From contig NMRA01000308.1 of assembly GCA_002633005.1 (NCBI GenBank), positions 261,678 to 325,677 on the forward strand: a stretch of DNA of 64,000 nt, read 5' to 3'. Source of the DNA: Phoronis australis (Eukaryota > Phoronida > Phoronidae). Both the position numbers and the translations under genes were made by a program. The notes beneath the pieces were generated by a model. That model saw nothing but the letters and a program-made list of their open reading frames with translations, was not told the origin of the DNA and ran no database searches. Positions 24,609 through 36,421 of this stretch are shown one piece after another (within the stretch, counting starts at the first letter, position 1; every line of letters starts with the position of its first letter).

Positions 24609-25207
24609 CAAATTTCGTTTAGTCTTATCAATGAACCTGACAAAGCCTGAGGCAGAGACAAAAAATGCTTGAAAGAGGCAGAGCAGTCCGACTCAATCAA
24701 AAAAAAAAATGTCATCCATCTAATAACTTTTATAATGAAGCTTCAAGCACCTGTCAATCATGAGAAACAGAATCAAAATTAATGAAAGAGTTAATAGGAG
24801 GTGCAATACATTGAATCTGTACGATCATGGGAAGGCTTCATGGTTGGAAAAGACCCTTTCATGTGGGTGGAAACGTCCAAGTAATCAACTACAAACAGTT
24901 TGTAGCAACTGAAATGTTTACCTGATCAACATCATCAAGAACTATGAACAAGTTATTCTATCACTTTACTCATGGATGACTTCACAATATGTTAATCTGC
25001 TGACAATAACCACACACTAACCAGTTCTCAATGATCACCTTCAGCCAGCTCACCATATGCAGCTGAGTCAGCCATTAATAGACTTCAAACTCAAGGACAC
25101 ACAACCACAGTAATGAACTCACTAACTACAGGCTACACGTCAGATGTGCATCAGCTTATTGCCATGCATTTCTGAAGCAAATGCACAGACATGTGAATTT
25201 ACTAAGG

Positions 25208-25905
25208 TCAACTCTCAACTTGCTGAGACAGGGACACCCACAGACCTCCACACAGACAGACCTTGGCCCACCTCTTGTCCCAAGACAGAGACAGAGGTGT
25301 GGAGAGTGGAGCCTTCAACAATGAGGTCAGTCCACAGCGTGTACAGCGGCGCATGTCCGCTACGCACGTCTTGCCCACACTGATCTGCCTCAGCATGTCA
25401 CGTTTTTGGTGGGACTGAGTGGTAGTGTCCGTGACATACTGTATTGATGTGCCTCTAGCTAGATGTTTGGGCATGTCACCAAACAAGCAGGTGACAGGAT
25501 GGTACTGGTGTACTATGGATGGTTGGGTGGAACAATCTGTAATGAGACACTGATCGACAGTTGGTACAAAAACCGTTCCAGGAATAATACAGCACTCATC
25601 GAGGAACAGATCTTCAAGTTCCATGTTGTTTCCATCGCGTACAGTCTGCCATAGTTTGGTGAGAAGCTTGAACAACACGGCGACAGTGTCCTGGTGTGCA
25701 ACTGAGCATGTGAACGCAGGCAGCGCTGACGTGTTGATGCGGATCATCACCAGAAGCTCACGTAACATGGACAGACAGTTTGTGTCACGGACAATGGTGG
25801 CACCAGGGAGGCTGGGGTATGCCTGAAACGTGGGCAGAGTAGCCAGCAGATAGAGAGTGAAGTCTCCCACCCACTGTATCAGATGCTGCATGGACTGAAT
25901 GGTGG
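25208..25905 (-). CDS. MED16: MED16 last exon
   Basis: Acceptor ctctttccag; phase 1 in; 232 codons including the stop. It encodes MQHLIQWVGDFTLYLLATLP, MLRELLVMIRI, LLTKLWQTVRDG, DECCI, RRCTRCGLTSLLKAP and the C-terminal RWAKVCLCGGLW motif. The paired cysteines CTRCG...CLCGG are shared with the vertebrate protein. Confidence 0.92.
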
Positions 25906-28900
25906 CTGGAAAGAGATGACGAATGTATTGTAAATATCACAAGTAGTTGAATGATATAATGAAACTACTATCAACCAGCTGTACAGCAATAATACAATAC
26001 TTCATTTTAATCATTTACAATTACAATATAAATCTTAACTTAATCCTCGCTCAGATGAAAAGTAATTTGTGAGATTAGTAAAAACTGACAGATAAAGGTA
26101 GAGGCCATGCCAGGCACGCAATGACTGACAGATAGAGGTAGACACACAATAGTCTGTAATTCAGTTGTATGTATAGTGATTTGCATTTGACCTTTGATAT
26201 AACTCTGCAGTATCTCCAACACAGATATAATGCACCGTTTGCCCATTATCATTCAATGTGCATGTGTAATATCACATTTAAAAACTAGTTGCAAACAATC
26301 TTCTCACGATACCTGAAAGAAACTTTCAGCAAACAAACATAATGTCAATTGACACCTTATTGCATGTGATAACTTACTCGCATCTATGTGGTATTCTGTA
26401 TGGTCCAGGGTCATCAGTAGCTTCTTCAAGTCACACTCCATGTTGTGACTGCAAAGCTGGGATAACTGATCACCCGCACTCTGCTAGAGGAAACAAAATA
26501 TTAATAGTATGCTTGAGATTATTGGTATGTAGAGTAACTGTAAGATCTCGCTTAGATTTGCACAAATACAAGTAAGGACTGTAATCAAGGCAACATACAG
26601 AGAGAGATAATCGATGTCTAAAATCTGTTAGTCTATTTCGACCAACCTCTAGCCTGTTAACATAGGGACAGTATTTCGGTTGCTCATTTCTCAGGTTAAC
26701 TTCAAGTGCAACTGAGTTGTTAGAAGAAGCAAGAGTATGTGATACACTAAGGGATGACAATGATGGGCACTTACCGTATTCGCCGTAATAACCGCCCAGG
26801 GCGCTTAGAAAAGTTCGGTTCAGGGGGGCGCTTATTATAACCCAAGGCGGTTGAAACCCGGTCTCCGAAACGGGTGAAATCGGAAGCTAAGATTCATCAA
26901 ATTTACGCTCTGTGACGCATGTAATCTATGAAAGACTTTCAACAAAACTGTGGTGCATTGCTATCAAACTTTGCTGCTAAATTACGATCATTTTACAGAA
27001 AATTGTGCTGAAATCCCAGGGCGAAAACTCGCCAACTGACTGCTTCGAAATCGCCGTCTTCGATATGGCGACTTCAATGCTTGAATAAAAATGGTTTCGA
27101 TAAAGTACCTGAAATCCTCATTAAATTTTATAAGTAGCGTCTCTAAGGTTTTTAAGTTCCCGTGGAGTCTGGATTAACGACAGGTTTAAGTATAAATCTG
27201 TGCAACATCGTGCCATCTACATGTACATGTATGATCGGCAACACGGCGAGAAAAATGTCTGGCCGAACACACAAGTTGTTGTCACGTGACGTTTGTTTTG
27301 AAGTTCGTCTGCGAGTAAGCGAGCGCGTGCGTGTCACCAGAGTTCATTTGCCAAAGCAGAGACCGTCTTTCGGCCAGAGCCACGCAATCTAACTAGCTAG
27401 ATGTGTCTAAAGAAATTTGCACAAGCAGTAGACCTAAACCANNNNNNNNNNNNNNNNNNNNNNNNNNNNNNNNNNNNNNNNNNNNNNNNNNNNNNNNNNN
27501 NNNNNNNNNNNNNNNNNNNNNNNNNNNNNNNNNNNNNNNNNNNNNNNNNNNNNNNNNNNNNNNNNNNNNNNNNNNNNNNNNNNNNNNNNNNNNNNNNNNN
27601 NNNNNNNNNNNNNNNNNNNNNNNNNNNNNNNNNNNNNNNNNNNNNNNNNNNNNNNNNNNNNNNNNNNNNNNNNNNNNNNNNNNNNNNNNNNNNNNNNNNN
27701 NNNNNNNNNNNNNNNNNNNNNNNNNNNNNNNNNNNNNNNNNNNNNNNNNNNNNNNNNNNNNNNNNNNNNNNNNNNNNNNNNNNNNNNNNNNNNNNNNNNN
27801 NNNNNNNNNNNNNNNNNNNNNNNNNNNNNNNNNNNNNNNNNNNNNNNNNNNNNNNNNNNNNNNNNNNNNNNNNNNNNNNNNNNNNAGGCCCAGGTGTAAC
27901 CACAGAGTGAAGTCCAGGTGCAGCCATAGAGTGAAGCCCAGGTGTAAGCATAGAGTGAGACCCAGGTGTAAGCATAGTGAGGCCCAGGTGTAACCATAGA
28001 GTGAGGCCCAGGTGTAACCATAGAGTGAGGCCCAGGTGTAACCATAGAGTAAGGCCCAGGTGTAACCATAGAGTTGGCCCAGGTGTAACCATAGAGTAGG
28101 CCCAGGTGTAACCATAGAGTAGGCCCAGGTGTAACCATAGAGTTGGACCAGGTGTAACCAAAGAGTTGGCCAGAGTAGGCCCAGGTGCTGAGTCTGATCC
28201 ACCATTGTACTTAAGGATGAGCACATTTTATGGAACACCTTGAATGATAAAGGGCAAAAGCTTGCCTATTAAACCGTTATATGTAAAAATAAGGCAACTG
28301 TCACAAGACCCACTGTGGAGGGAAACTTCTTGTTACTGCAGCTGCAGAGCGTGCATATTTCATTTGAAGGTCCGCTCGCATATTATTCCAGACCAATGGC
28401 GACCTTGCTAACATGATTTCCTCAACAAAATTGAACTGAGAGCAAAATCCTACCTAAGCGACTTACTTGGCTTCAGTGTAAATAGAATGTCCCACCAGTC
28501 ATAACCAGTGTACAAGCAATACTCAATCAAAGGTAGCAAACTGTTCAGTGCTGTCGCAGGCTCCTTGGCACTGACTGTGGTGAAGAGACTCAAGGCTCCC
28601 TGGTTGTCAAGGGTAACCAAGCAGGAGCCTGAAACAACATGTGGAGAGGAGTGAGATGAAGATGGCACAGTTAGGGTTCCCGTTTTGAATGGAATTCACA
28701 GAATCTGACTTCTTTCATGGAATTAGAAATTTCAAATAGAATTTATACATTTCAGGAGTTCCATCATGTTCCATCAAATTTGACAATTCTGGCCCCAAAT
28801 CAACCAAAAATAATTTTGCAGCTGGCATATTCAAGTAATTGTTCATTATGTATGAAGATGGAGCTGTTATTTTTAGGTTTCGAGATACATGAAACATGGC

Positions 28901-31900
28901 ATTCAGGAAATTATTGATTAAGCGAAGACATAGTATAATTCAGGCAATTTCCCGACCATATTTATGTTACTTACTGACGGAATTTCGTGTTTGAGAAAAC
29001 AGATTTCTGTTTTTAAAAAGTTAAAAATCAAGGATTTTTATACAGTATAACTAGCAAAAAAGTCAGATTTGATCAGAGGTAAGCAAAATTCGATCTCACA
29101 TCCCCCAGCCCAAAAGCATAGCCTAGAACATTTAAGACACTGAACTTAGATGGAGTGAAGTAAAAATGTTACATGTTTTACTGTACAAGAATGTTGGATT
29201 GTCACTGGTTCACTCTGAACAAAACACTCCTTGAGTAACTAGAGAGAGTAAATAAAATGTAACAGGTGTGGCATTGCACAGGTGGAGTGCTGGGTGAGTT
29301 AAAACCTAAGCATTACAATATTCCTATGAGGTCTTATAACAAAACACATGAAATGACTTGGAGCACTGTTGCATCTTTGAAAAACCGGGATCCAACGGGA
29401 CCACCACAATTCGTCTCAGTAAGGCAAAATCCAACATATCTAATCTAATCTAAGGGTGGAGTGCAGGAACCAAGACAATCACATCCTACAGCTTAGTTCA
29501 AATCAAACATGTCTGACTCATGCCAGTTTTACTTCCCTTCACCTCACAAAACTTAAAAGCAAATACAAAGATATACAGTTGGTTCTCCACCGTACCTGTT
29601 AAAGACAGTTGAGAGGACACTACAAATGGTGTTGACTTGACTCTCTTCTCTCCATGACTAGTCTCTAATGGTTTTGGCTTTATCACGTGAGACAACAGCA
29701 CTTGGAGTGTGTGTCGATGAACCAGCTTCACACCACCATCTCTATAAGACAGAGCCAGACATTGCAGGGGGATCTGGTAGGACTCCGCATAGCTCTGCAT
29801 AACAGGAAGTCTTGTTGGTGCCACCGCTGTGAGAACATTAGGATGAGTTAGGCTGGTTTTATGCCACCATGCGTGCACGGATGCCGGGTGTGCATCGCCC
29901 GATGTCTGAAAGATGCGATGTAACTTGACAGGTTGTTCCTGTAACTGCCACACCTCTGAGCAGCTATTACAACCATTGGTGGCATCAACGAGTAAACAGT
30001 TGGGATCCTCGGGAAATGTGAACTTAATGTGAGTGATGCGAGATGAAGAAGAGTCTTTGAAGTCAGCATGACATCGGAGGAAAAAGCCACCGCGGGACTT
30101 GGAAAAGATCTCGCAAGATTCACCCACAGTTTTCATAACAATGGTGTAACAGTGGATGGTTGAGGTGGGCAGACCATCACTGGTGGCCACAATAACTTCA
30201 CCAGATCGTGAGAATCCTATGTCAGCTTTCGCTACATGATGTGGGGCTGACGATGCCAGCAGGGGTACACTCTGTAAGTTTACTTTAACACCTGAGCTTG
30301 ATAGACAGATGACACCAACACAAACCTAAAACAAATAAGTACACATTTTTTGAATCTCATTGAATTTTTTTCAAAATTCAAATGTTCAGTGATGGTTTAA
30401 ATCTAGTACATGATACATGAAAGAAGACACAAAACAACAGTTTCCATTGAGTGAAAGTCTTCTCGTGCCATTCAAGAAGTTAAACATACATTCACTGAAC
30501 ACACCCAGTCATTGCACTATGATAGGCACACTGATTAACTATTTCAAGATTTTGTATTTCATGTTTCAGCACCCTTGACACTGATGCAGCACCCCTGACA
30601 CAGATACAGTGCCAATGACACAGATACAGTGTCCTTGACACAGATACAACACCCCTGACACAGATACAGTGTCCTTGACACTGATACAACACCCCTGACA
30701 CAGATACAGTGTCCCACACACCGATACAGCATCCCTGACTGATGCAGTGTCCCTCACGCTGATACATAGTCAATCACAGTGATATAGCACCCCCCACACT
30801 GATACAGCACCCCCCACACCGATACAGCACCCCTCACACTAATACAGAACCTAAGTCAGTGGTAGTGAAGGTGCTTTTTCATAAAATATATTAATTTTTG
30901 TACTATGTTCAATATCTGAAACACAATTTTAGCATCTCTCATTCCTGCTCTGCTTTTATTTCTTTTTTACTGGATAGTAGCACTTGGTAGCATTTGGTAG
31001 CACTGTTTTAGAACAGAATATTTAGCCAGTAACAGCTTGAAGACACATAAACATGAACTTCACCTACCAGACCACTGTGAGTGACAGCTATCCACCCTCC
31101 AGTAGCCTTGCCGCCAAATTGGGTCAAGGAGGGAACGAAGCGGGCAGGGACTATCTTGTCAGTGTACAGAGTGAGGTCCTTCTTGTCCACATTATAACTG
31201 ACCTGTGTGCATGTATGGAGCCAGGAGATGGCCATTATCTCCTCCATTGGTAGGAGAGTGGCGTTGATACACTCCCACTTATCCAGTACGTAATCCTGTG
31301 AAAGAGAGCAAGTGAACTGGGTCCAGAACTGACCAACATTTGACACTAGAGTCACAAGTGAACTGGGTCCAGAACTGACTAACATTTGGCACTAGTGCCA
31401 CAAAAGTCTATGATTTCACTCCCACATTAAGCTAAAGAAAACAAACACACTATCATTTATCAGACAGCCTATGTCTACAGGAATGACTTACAATTAAAAA
31501 CATCTAGTACCAAATACCAAATTACTAATTACATCAATGGCTGACACATTCCCCTTTCCCATTGCCAACTGTTCTTATTCATGCCAGCTACACACAAGTA
31601 ATACTGCTACAAGTCAGTCTGTTCAGGCATTATCCTTTTACAGACCTGTGTACCAACAAAACTGCATTGGAGTACTATGAACACCAGATTTGAAGATTTT
31701 TGAGTAAATTTGCAGATTTTTGCGAGCAGACTAAATATCGGAAATTCGAACTTCCAGCGAACGCAGCCTAAAATGCAGGGGGGCTCAAATTTTTGAAGCT
31801 TTTACTTAAGTTCAGGGCTATGAATTGTGCTGAATTCCTGCCTTTTTAGTGGACTTTTGTCTCGTTTTCTCAGACTTTTGGTTTCTCTGAGGCAGACCTT

Positions 31901-34645
31901 TTTGCCCTCTGGGTGCACTCATGGCTACTTTTCCTAGTTACTTGCAACTGAAACAGTTTTTAAAATACACGTAGTGAATTAATCACCAATTTTCAGAATA
32001 GACTACGGTGTTTGGTTTAGGGACAACTCGCTTAGTGATAAGATCCATTTAATCAATAGAAAGGTGGTAATATACACCACTGTACTCGGTTGTTAACCCA
32101 AAAAAATATTTGCAAAAAGGTGTATATGAATCTGCACTGGACAATGTTTTGCACCAGACGACATTTTCTTAACCATTCACAAAAGTTTTGAATAATTATT
32201 CATTCCAAGTGTCAGTGAACAAGTACCACCATACTGCCTGTGAAAAAACCTCGTGTGTCCATCGGCTCAACATGCCCCAAAGTCAGTGCAGTCACCATGT
32301 GCGCAAGAATACAACACTCTACACAACTTGCAATATCCACGGTCCCTTCCATAAGACATTGTCACTCTTTGGAATAACGTGGCAAAAACAGATATTCCCT
32401 TCTTTCAGAAGCTACTTTCTTCACAGCTCGGAATATGCAGTACGGCCATTCATGCTTTGCCACTCTGACAACAGCATGTATTTAGCTGGAAATAGCCGGA
32501 ATTAGACGGAGTAAGCAACCCACAAATCACAGAAGTCGTTGCCTATAGGTTAAGTCTGTGACAAACATACCGACAGAAGAGGCCTCGCGACTCGGCGATT
32601 ATCAGGCTATTTCGAGAATGGAACAATGCGAGTTTTCTAAGTTCGTAGCTCAACTTTTTTAGGCTAAAATAATCATTTTGAAACATTCTTTTTTTAATTT
32701 CTTACTTTAAAATCCTCTTCCTCTTCCATTCCGACTACAAATTCGCATATTTAGTGAGAACCAAGCCAAGTAATAATCTGTTTTGAATTAGCGTATTTTT
32801 GCCTGGCCGTGCATACTTGCGTACTGGAGGCTTGATTTCCGTACGAATCCGCATTTTTTGCGTATGGTACACAGGTCTGCTTTTATCTGACCATATGTTC
32901 AAGTGGAACTTGCATGCTAATTCCTTATCTCTGTTATAGCTTGGCCAAATACAAACACAACATACAGCAATGATGTGAATATGAAGTAGGTTGGAAATTG
33001 CCAAATGTTTTCAATTATGAGTTTTGTGGCGAAAATGATCCACCACAAATCACTGAACCATGTCCAGTTAGTATCATGACATGATGTTAGGGAATAGCAC
33101 TGCATTATGTGGGCTATGTGAGCACGTGAGGTGATCTCGTGACGAACGTGCCCCACTATGGTCTGGCCTTTCAGAACAGACAACTTACATGTCAACAGGA
33201 TTGAATCTATCCAGTACAGATTCCATATCTTCTCCCTGAACAGGATTCCAAATTTCTTTGTACATGTAAAAACTGCGAATTGAAGGCTAATAAAAAATTG
33301 GTGTTAAAAGCATGTGGACAGGAAGCGTGCGCTACACACCTGTCATCGCAGACATTGATCTTCGAGACCTATCTAATCGGGTAGCACAGCATCAGCAAGA
33401 AATAAATATTGGCGCTAACTTCTGATGATATCTAATACCATAAAAAAAAGCGTTTGCGTTATTTTTAAGAGGGACTGTTTCATTAATCCTAACTGATGTT
33501 TTTAAAGCCAAATATCCAATAAAATGACCACTGACAGTGAATGCTAACACACCAGGCCTTAAACCCAAAAAATAACTGTCAGACAGTAACGTACGCATCC
33601 AGCCACATGGCGACTAGTATGGGCCTTACCGAGACAATTGTCGAGCGTTTTTAGCAAATGCGACTAGCAAGTGTTGAATAGATCACGTTCTACTTTACTG
33701 CTTAAGCTAATTTTATGAGATAAAATACACATCTAGCTCATTAGATTGCGTTTACTCTGGCAATTGAACTCTGATGACACGCACGTGCTCGCTTACTCAC
33801 ACACGCAAACAAACTTCAAAAGAAACGTCATGTGACAACATGTGTGTTAGTCCAGAGATTTTTCTCGTGTTGCCGGGTAGGCCTACGATCATAGATGGCA
33901 CAATCTAGCACAGATTTGGACTTAACTTACTGTTAATCCCAACTACACAGGAACTTAAAAATCTTAGGGACGCCATTTGGAAAACTTAAGAATGATTTCA
34001 GGTAATTTGCTCGAGTCAAAACTGTGTTTTTATTCAAGCATCAAGTTGCCAAATCACTGATTGTGAGGCAGTTATGAATCAGTCAGCGAGTTTTCGCCTT
34101 GAGATTTCAGCACAATTCTAAAATGATGGTAATTTAACAACAACAACAAAGTTTGATAACAATGTACCATAATGATGAAGAAAGTCTGTCAGAGGTTACA
34201 GATACGTCACAGATACGTCACAGAACATGAATATGATGAATCTCTGCTTCCGATTTCCCCCGTTTTGCAGACCGGGTTTCAACCGTCTTGAGTTACAATA
34301 AGGTGAGGGAAAATCATGGTCTGAACCAGACACTATGGCAATGACAATACAGAGTGCAGAGTAATATCAGTGTAACTAAAAATGACATCACAGTTAACGC
34401 TTAAAGGCACACGGTTAGCTGAAATCATGCTGAAATCCTGCATATTAATCCCAACCACAGTTACCTTCATTGACCAGAGTTGTACTGAGCCAGCAGCTGT
34501 AGTTATCAAGAGCTGAGTACCACCAACATGCCAACACAAGTGAGTTATTTCCTCGTCACATTGAGTTACTGCATACACGTCCCATGGCTTGTCGACGTCG
34601 CACACATACAGGAAGTACACCTTTTGGTATTGAGGAACATTTGAC
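25208..34645 (-). CDS. MED16: Mediator complex subunit 16 (MED16), N-terminus not located
   Basis: Six confident exons (34465-34645, 31068-31295, 29596-30325, 28467-28628, 26378-26480, 25208-25905) encode about 700 residues resembling MED16 in order. The first has a WD-repeat-like strand ending GSVQLWSMK. Next come SLTQFGGKATGGWIAVTHSG, then the large propeller exon, LIEYCLYTGYDWWDIL, MQHLIQWVGDFTLYLLATLP, and a C-terminal zinc-finger-like CTRCG with the terminal WDKRWAKVCLCGGLW. Known: MED16 belongs to the Mediator tail and links transcription activators to RNA polymerase II in the nucleus. All phases agree except where one or more exons are missing between 28467 and 26480; part of that region is an N gap. 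The first coding exon(s), upstream of 34645, were not found. Confidence 0.92.
26378..26480 (-). CDS. MED16: MED16 internal exon
   Basis: 103 nt with acceptor tctagcag and donor GTAAGT; phase 0 in and phase 1 out, matching the last exon. It encodes SAGDQLSQLCSHN and CDLKKLLMTLDHTEYHID, which aligns with the segment just before the QWVGDF motif in other MED16 proteins. Confidence 0.8.
26776..27340 (+). repeat. Dispersed repeat R1, copy 1 (in MED16 intron)
   Basis: About 560 bp, containing gttgaaacccggtctccgaa, ttgctatcaaactttgctgc and tgtcacgtgacgtttgtttt. It shares this order with an inverted copy at 33778-34304 and a third copy at 54490-55010. It carries no coding capacity and is likely the remnant of a non-autonomous element. 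Confidence 0.8.
27442..27885. other. Assembly gap of 444 N
   Basis: A run of Ns inside MED16, directly followed by a minisatellite, which is the probable cause of the gap. About 80 residues expected between the YDWWDIL exon and the SAGDQLS exon are not fully accounted for, so an exon may be hidden here. Confidence 0.95.
27886..28186. repeat. 24-25-bp minisatellite next to the gap
   Basis: About 12 tandem units containing ggcccaggtgtaaccataga, running out of the N gap, so the true array is longer. It lies in a MED16 intron. Open frames through it, extended artificially by the Ns, are not genes. Confidence 0.9.
28325..28407 (-). CDS. MED16: Possible further MED16 coding segment
   Basis: Below the YDWWDIL exon the minus strand stays open and reads LVWNNMRADLQMKYARS and AAAVTRSFPP. 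This resembles the helical EEYTRQTAA segment that follows this point in vertebrate MED16. An acceptor (catgttag) at 28408 gives the right phase but an intron of only 59 nt with a weak pyrimidine tract. A better-looking acceptor at 28431 gives the wrong phase. The lower end is only approximate. This is either a real exon with a very short intron or a coincidence. Confidence 0.4.
28467..28628 (-). CDS. MED16: MED16 internal exon (YDWWDIL)
   Basis: 162 nt, acceptor gttgtttcag and donor GTAAGT, phase 1 in and phase 1 out. It encodes CLVTLDNQGALSLF and LLPLIEYCLYTGYDWWDIL, a very characteristic MED16 motif. Confidence 0.9.
29596..30325 (-). CDS. MED16: MED16 large propeller exon
   Basis: 730 nt, acceptor atttgttttag and donor GTACGG, phase 0 in and phase 1 out. 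It encodes repeated beta-propeller-like strands (SRSGEVIVATSDG, RITHIKFTFPEDPNCLLVDA, EVWQLQEQPVKLHRIFQ, LALSYRDGGVKLVHRHTLQV), as in the WD-repeat-like N-terminal half of MED16. Confidence 0.9.
30570..30847. repeat. 20-bp minisatellite, about 14 copies
   Basis: Tandem units of the form cacccctgacacagatacag, alternating with tgtccttgacacagatacag, so the higher-order period is partly 40 bp. The array becomes more uniform in its middle. It lies in a MED16 intron. Confidence 0.9.
31068..31295 (-). CDS. MED16: MED16 internal exon (propeller)
   Basis: 228 nt, acceptor tctttcacag and donor GTAGGT, phase 0 at both ends. It encodes YVLDKWE, IMAISWLHTCTQVSYNVDK and PSLTQFGGKATGGWIAVTHS, which corresponds closely to the vertebrate WE...ALSWLH...SLTLFGGKP.EGWIAVT segment. 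Confidence 0.92.
31308..31397. repeat. 45-bp direct duplication
   Basis: aagtgaactgggtccagaac followed by tgac(c/t)aacatttg(a/g)cacta occurs twice, just upstream of a MED16 exon acceptor on the minus strand. It could slightly duplicate intronic splice context. Confidence 0.8.
31700..31915 (+). repeat. Dispersed repeat R2, copy 1
   Basis: Diverged relative of 37945-38141. Shared blocks in the same order include gcagcctaaa, gggg(c/g)ctc(a/g)aatttttga, tttgtctcgttttct and tttctc(t/c)gagg. It lies in a MED16 intron and is non-coding. Confidence 0.65.
33778..34304 (-). repeat. Dispersed repeat R1, copy 2 (inverted, in MED16 intron)
   Basis: Reverse-complement relative of 26776-27340, sharing the accgggtttcaacc, attttaccatc-type and gcgagttttcgcc blocks. 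Two opposite copies within one gene could base-pair in the pre-mRNA. Confidence 0.75.
34465..34645 (-). CDS. MED16: MED16 most 5' exon found
   Basis: 181 nt, acceptor gttgtgcttag and donor GTAACT. It needs two bases from an earlier exon and leaves in phase 0. It encodes VYFLYVCDVDKPWDVYAV and EEITHLCWHVGGTQLLI, then GSVQLWSMK, the first WD-like blade. The true initiator exon lies upstream and was not identified. Confidence 0.88.
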
Positions 34646-36187
34646 CTAAGCACAACAGAATAAGTGATACTGCATTAAGCACACACAAGTAAGTAAAAAG
34701 TAATGTGAATCGCAATCTGAATCATATTTTGAACTGCAATGGTTAAGTAGTTGTCATCTCAATACAAGTCAACGGTCATGACTGTTACACACATCAGCAA
34801 ATAAATGTATAAAGCAAAGTCACTTGTACACTGTATTTCTGGATATGAAAACTGACAAATGCAACTGACTTGTTTATGCTAAATCACCATATATTAATAT
34901 TGATAAATGCTCTTGAACAATGACATTGTCAATACATGTCACTTAACATATAAATTTTCATAACATATTAACCAAGTATACATGACGAAATTGAATAGAG
35001 AATGTTGAAAATTTATGCAACTACTTGATTTTGTGTCAACATGGGCACTTTCCACAGGAACAAGATGATCAGGAACAAGTGACTGTGTGGTCGAAGTTAA
35101 AATTGTCCCACTACTACTGTTGGCCCCACCGACTAGTCCCAGGAAGTGCCCCAGGACATAACTGAAATCAAGGCTTTAGTACCAATAAGTTGTGTACTAG
35201 TACACCTTGGTTGATACAAACCCTTTCCTCCATGACAAAAGCACATAACAACTTTCTTCCCAATTCTGCCTAGACAAAAATGACAGACCTGTTTTGTGCA
35301 TTCTCAGTGGATTGGCAACAAGTTGCCCCGGGGCAAATGCTGATTGAAGCATGTTTTTCATTACCTAGCATCCAACTTGTGTGTGCTTGTAAATGCTATC
35401 GTGTTGCGACTAGACACTGCCACATTGAGAGCCCCCTCATCCTTCAGCCTCGAGGCTGGGGAGACACTGAAGATGTGCTCCATATTTCAGCATATCTACA
35501 AACGAAACATCAGAAATTGTGACCGGTGTGAGCCCACTGACTCAGTGAAGTAGAAGAGCTGTTTTGTGTTATCAAAAGGGTTACAAACATATAAATGTCT
35601 GCTTTATGAAATGGATTTGAAAGAATCAGCATTGATGAGCATTATAACGTATTGGAAATATCGAAGTGTGTGGATTTTTTTAAACTTTCATTGGTTCATG
35701 TCCTATCTAGACAAACTGGTGACTACCATGATACTTAATGTTATTTTTACACAACCTACAGTAAAATCTCACCACTTCTTTATAAAGAAATTACGGTGAA
35801 TTTTACTTTTTAAAATTTTCATGGAAAAAATGTGGCATCAAATAAATTTAAATCAACTGCAAGATCTATACCACAGCTACCACATGACAGAATTTTGTGA
35901 AAAAAATGAGCATTCAAAATTAAGTAAGATTAAAAATGGAAAATTTTGTCAACAACTTGTGTCTGATGGGTAGGGAGGACAACGTTTTTTTAACTTTTTT
36001 AGTGCCCATGTGCCATACATTTTTGAAAAGCCCTTGGAGTGAGAAATGAAATGGTACAAAAATCGTAAAAATTGGATGAGCATTACCAAGAAAATGGCCG
36101 TTGAAATGTGACGATTATGCATAAAATATCTGCCTTTTTACATAGTTGATGTAAGTGCTGTGAAGATGTCGCGAGGGGCCTTATGAG
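34646..36187. other. Upstream region of MED16, first exon(s) not resolved
   Basis: About 50 N-terminal MED16 residues should be encoded here or just upstream. A minus-strand open stretch at 35020-35163 with an acceptor (cttgatttcag) reads YVLGHFLGLVGGANSSS but does not resemble MED16. I see no convincing initiator exon. Confidence 0.35.
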
Positions 36188-36421
36188 CATGCGCATTAGA
36201 CGAAACTGATATGAGGCCTTCTTCCTTTTCGCTGTCGTGAATGTTGACGATTGAACTAGAAAGATCTGGAGGTATTTATGATATTTATTGGTTTCGATGT
36301 CAACAAATGGAAGCAATGAACGTGTTGCTGTCGCAGTGTCGCAGATAAAATGTTTGAGTTAAATTACTCTCAGATTTGACGTGCTTGGGTTATTCCGGAA
36401 GTGGCCGACAGACGGCCATAT
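36188..36421. promoter_or_regulatory. Housekeeping-type promoter candidate for MED16
   Basis: Contains a CCGGAAGTG ETS/GABP core (36395-36403), an NRF1-like catgcgcat (36188-36196) and a YY1-like acggccatattg (about 36412). No TATA box is seen. Such combinations mark TATA-less promoters of ubiquitous genes. The position upstream of the first MED16 exons, minus strand, fits. It might also drive a plus-strand transcript. Confidence 0.4.

Noticed and set aside
27393-28238. Long minus-strand open frames of over 200 codons across the N gap
   Set aside because: Most of the length is Ns, which contain no stops, and the remainder is a 24-25-bp minisatellite. Not coding evidence.
27886-30847. Regularly spaced repeats that might suggest a CRISPR array
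   Set aside because: Units are directly adjacent with no unique spacers, in introns of an animal gene. They are minisatellites.
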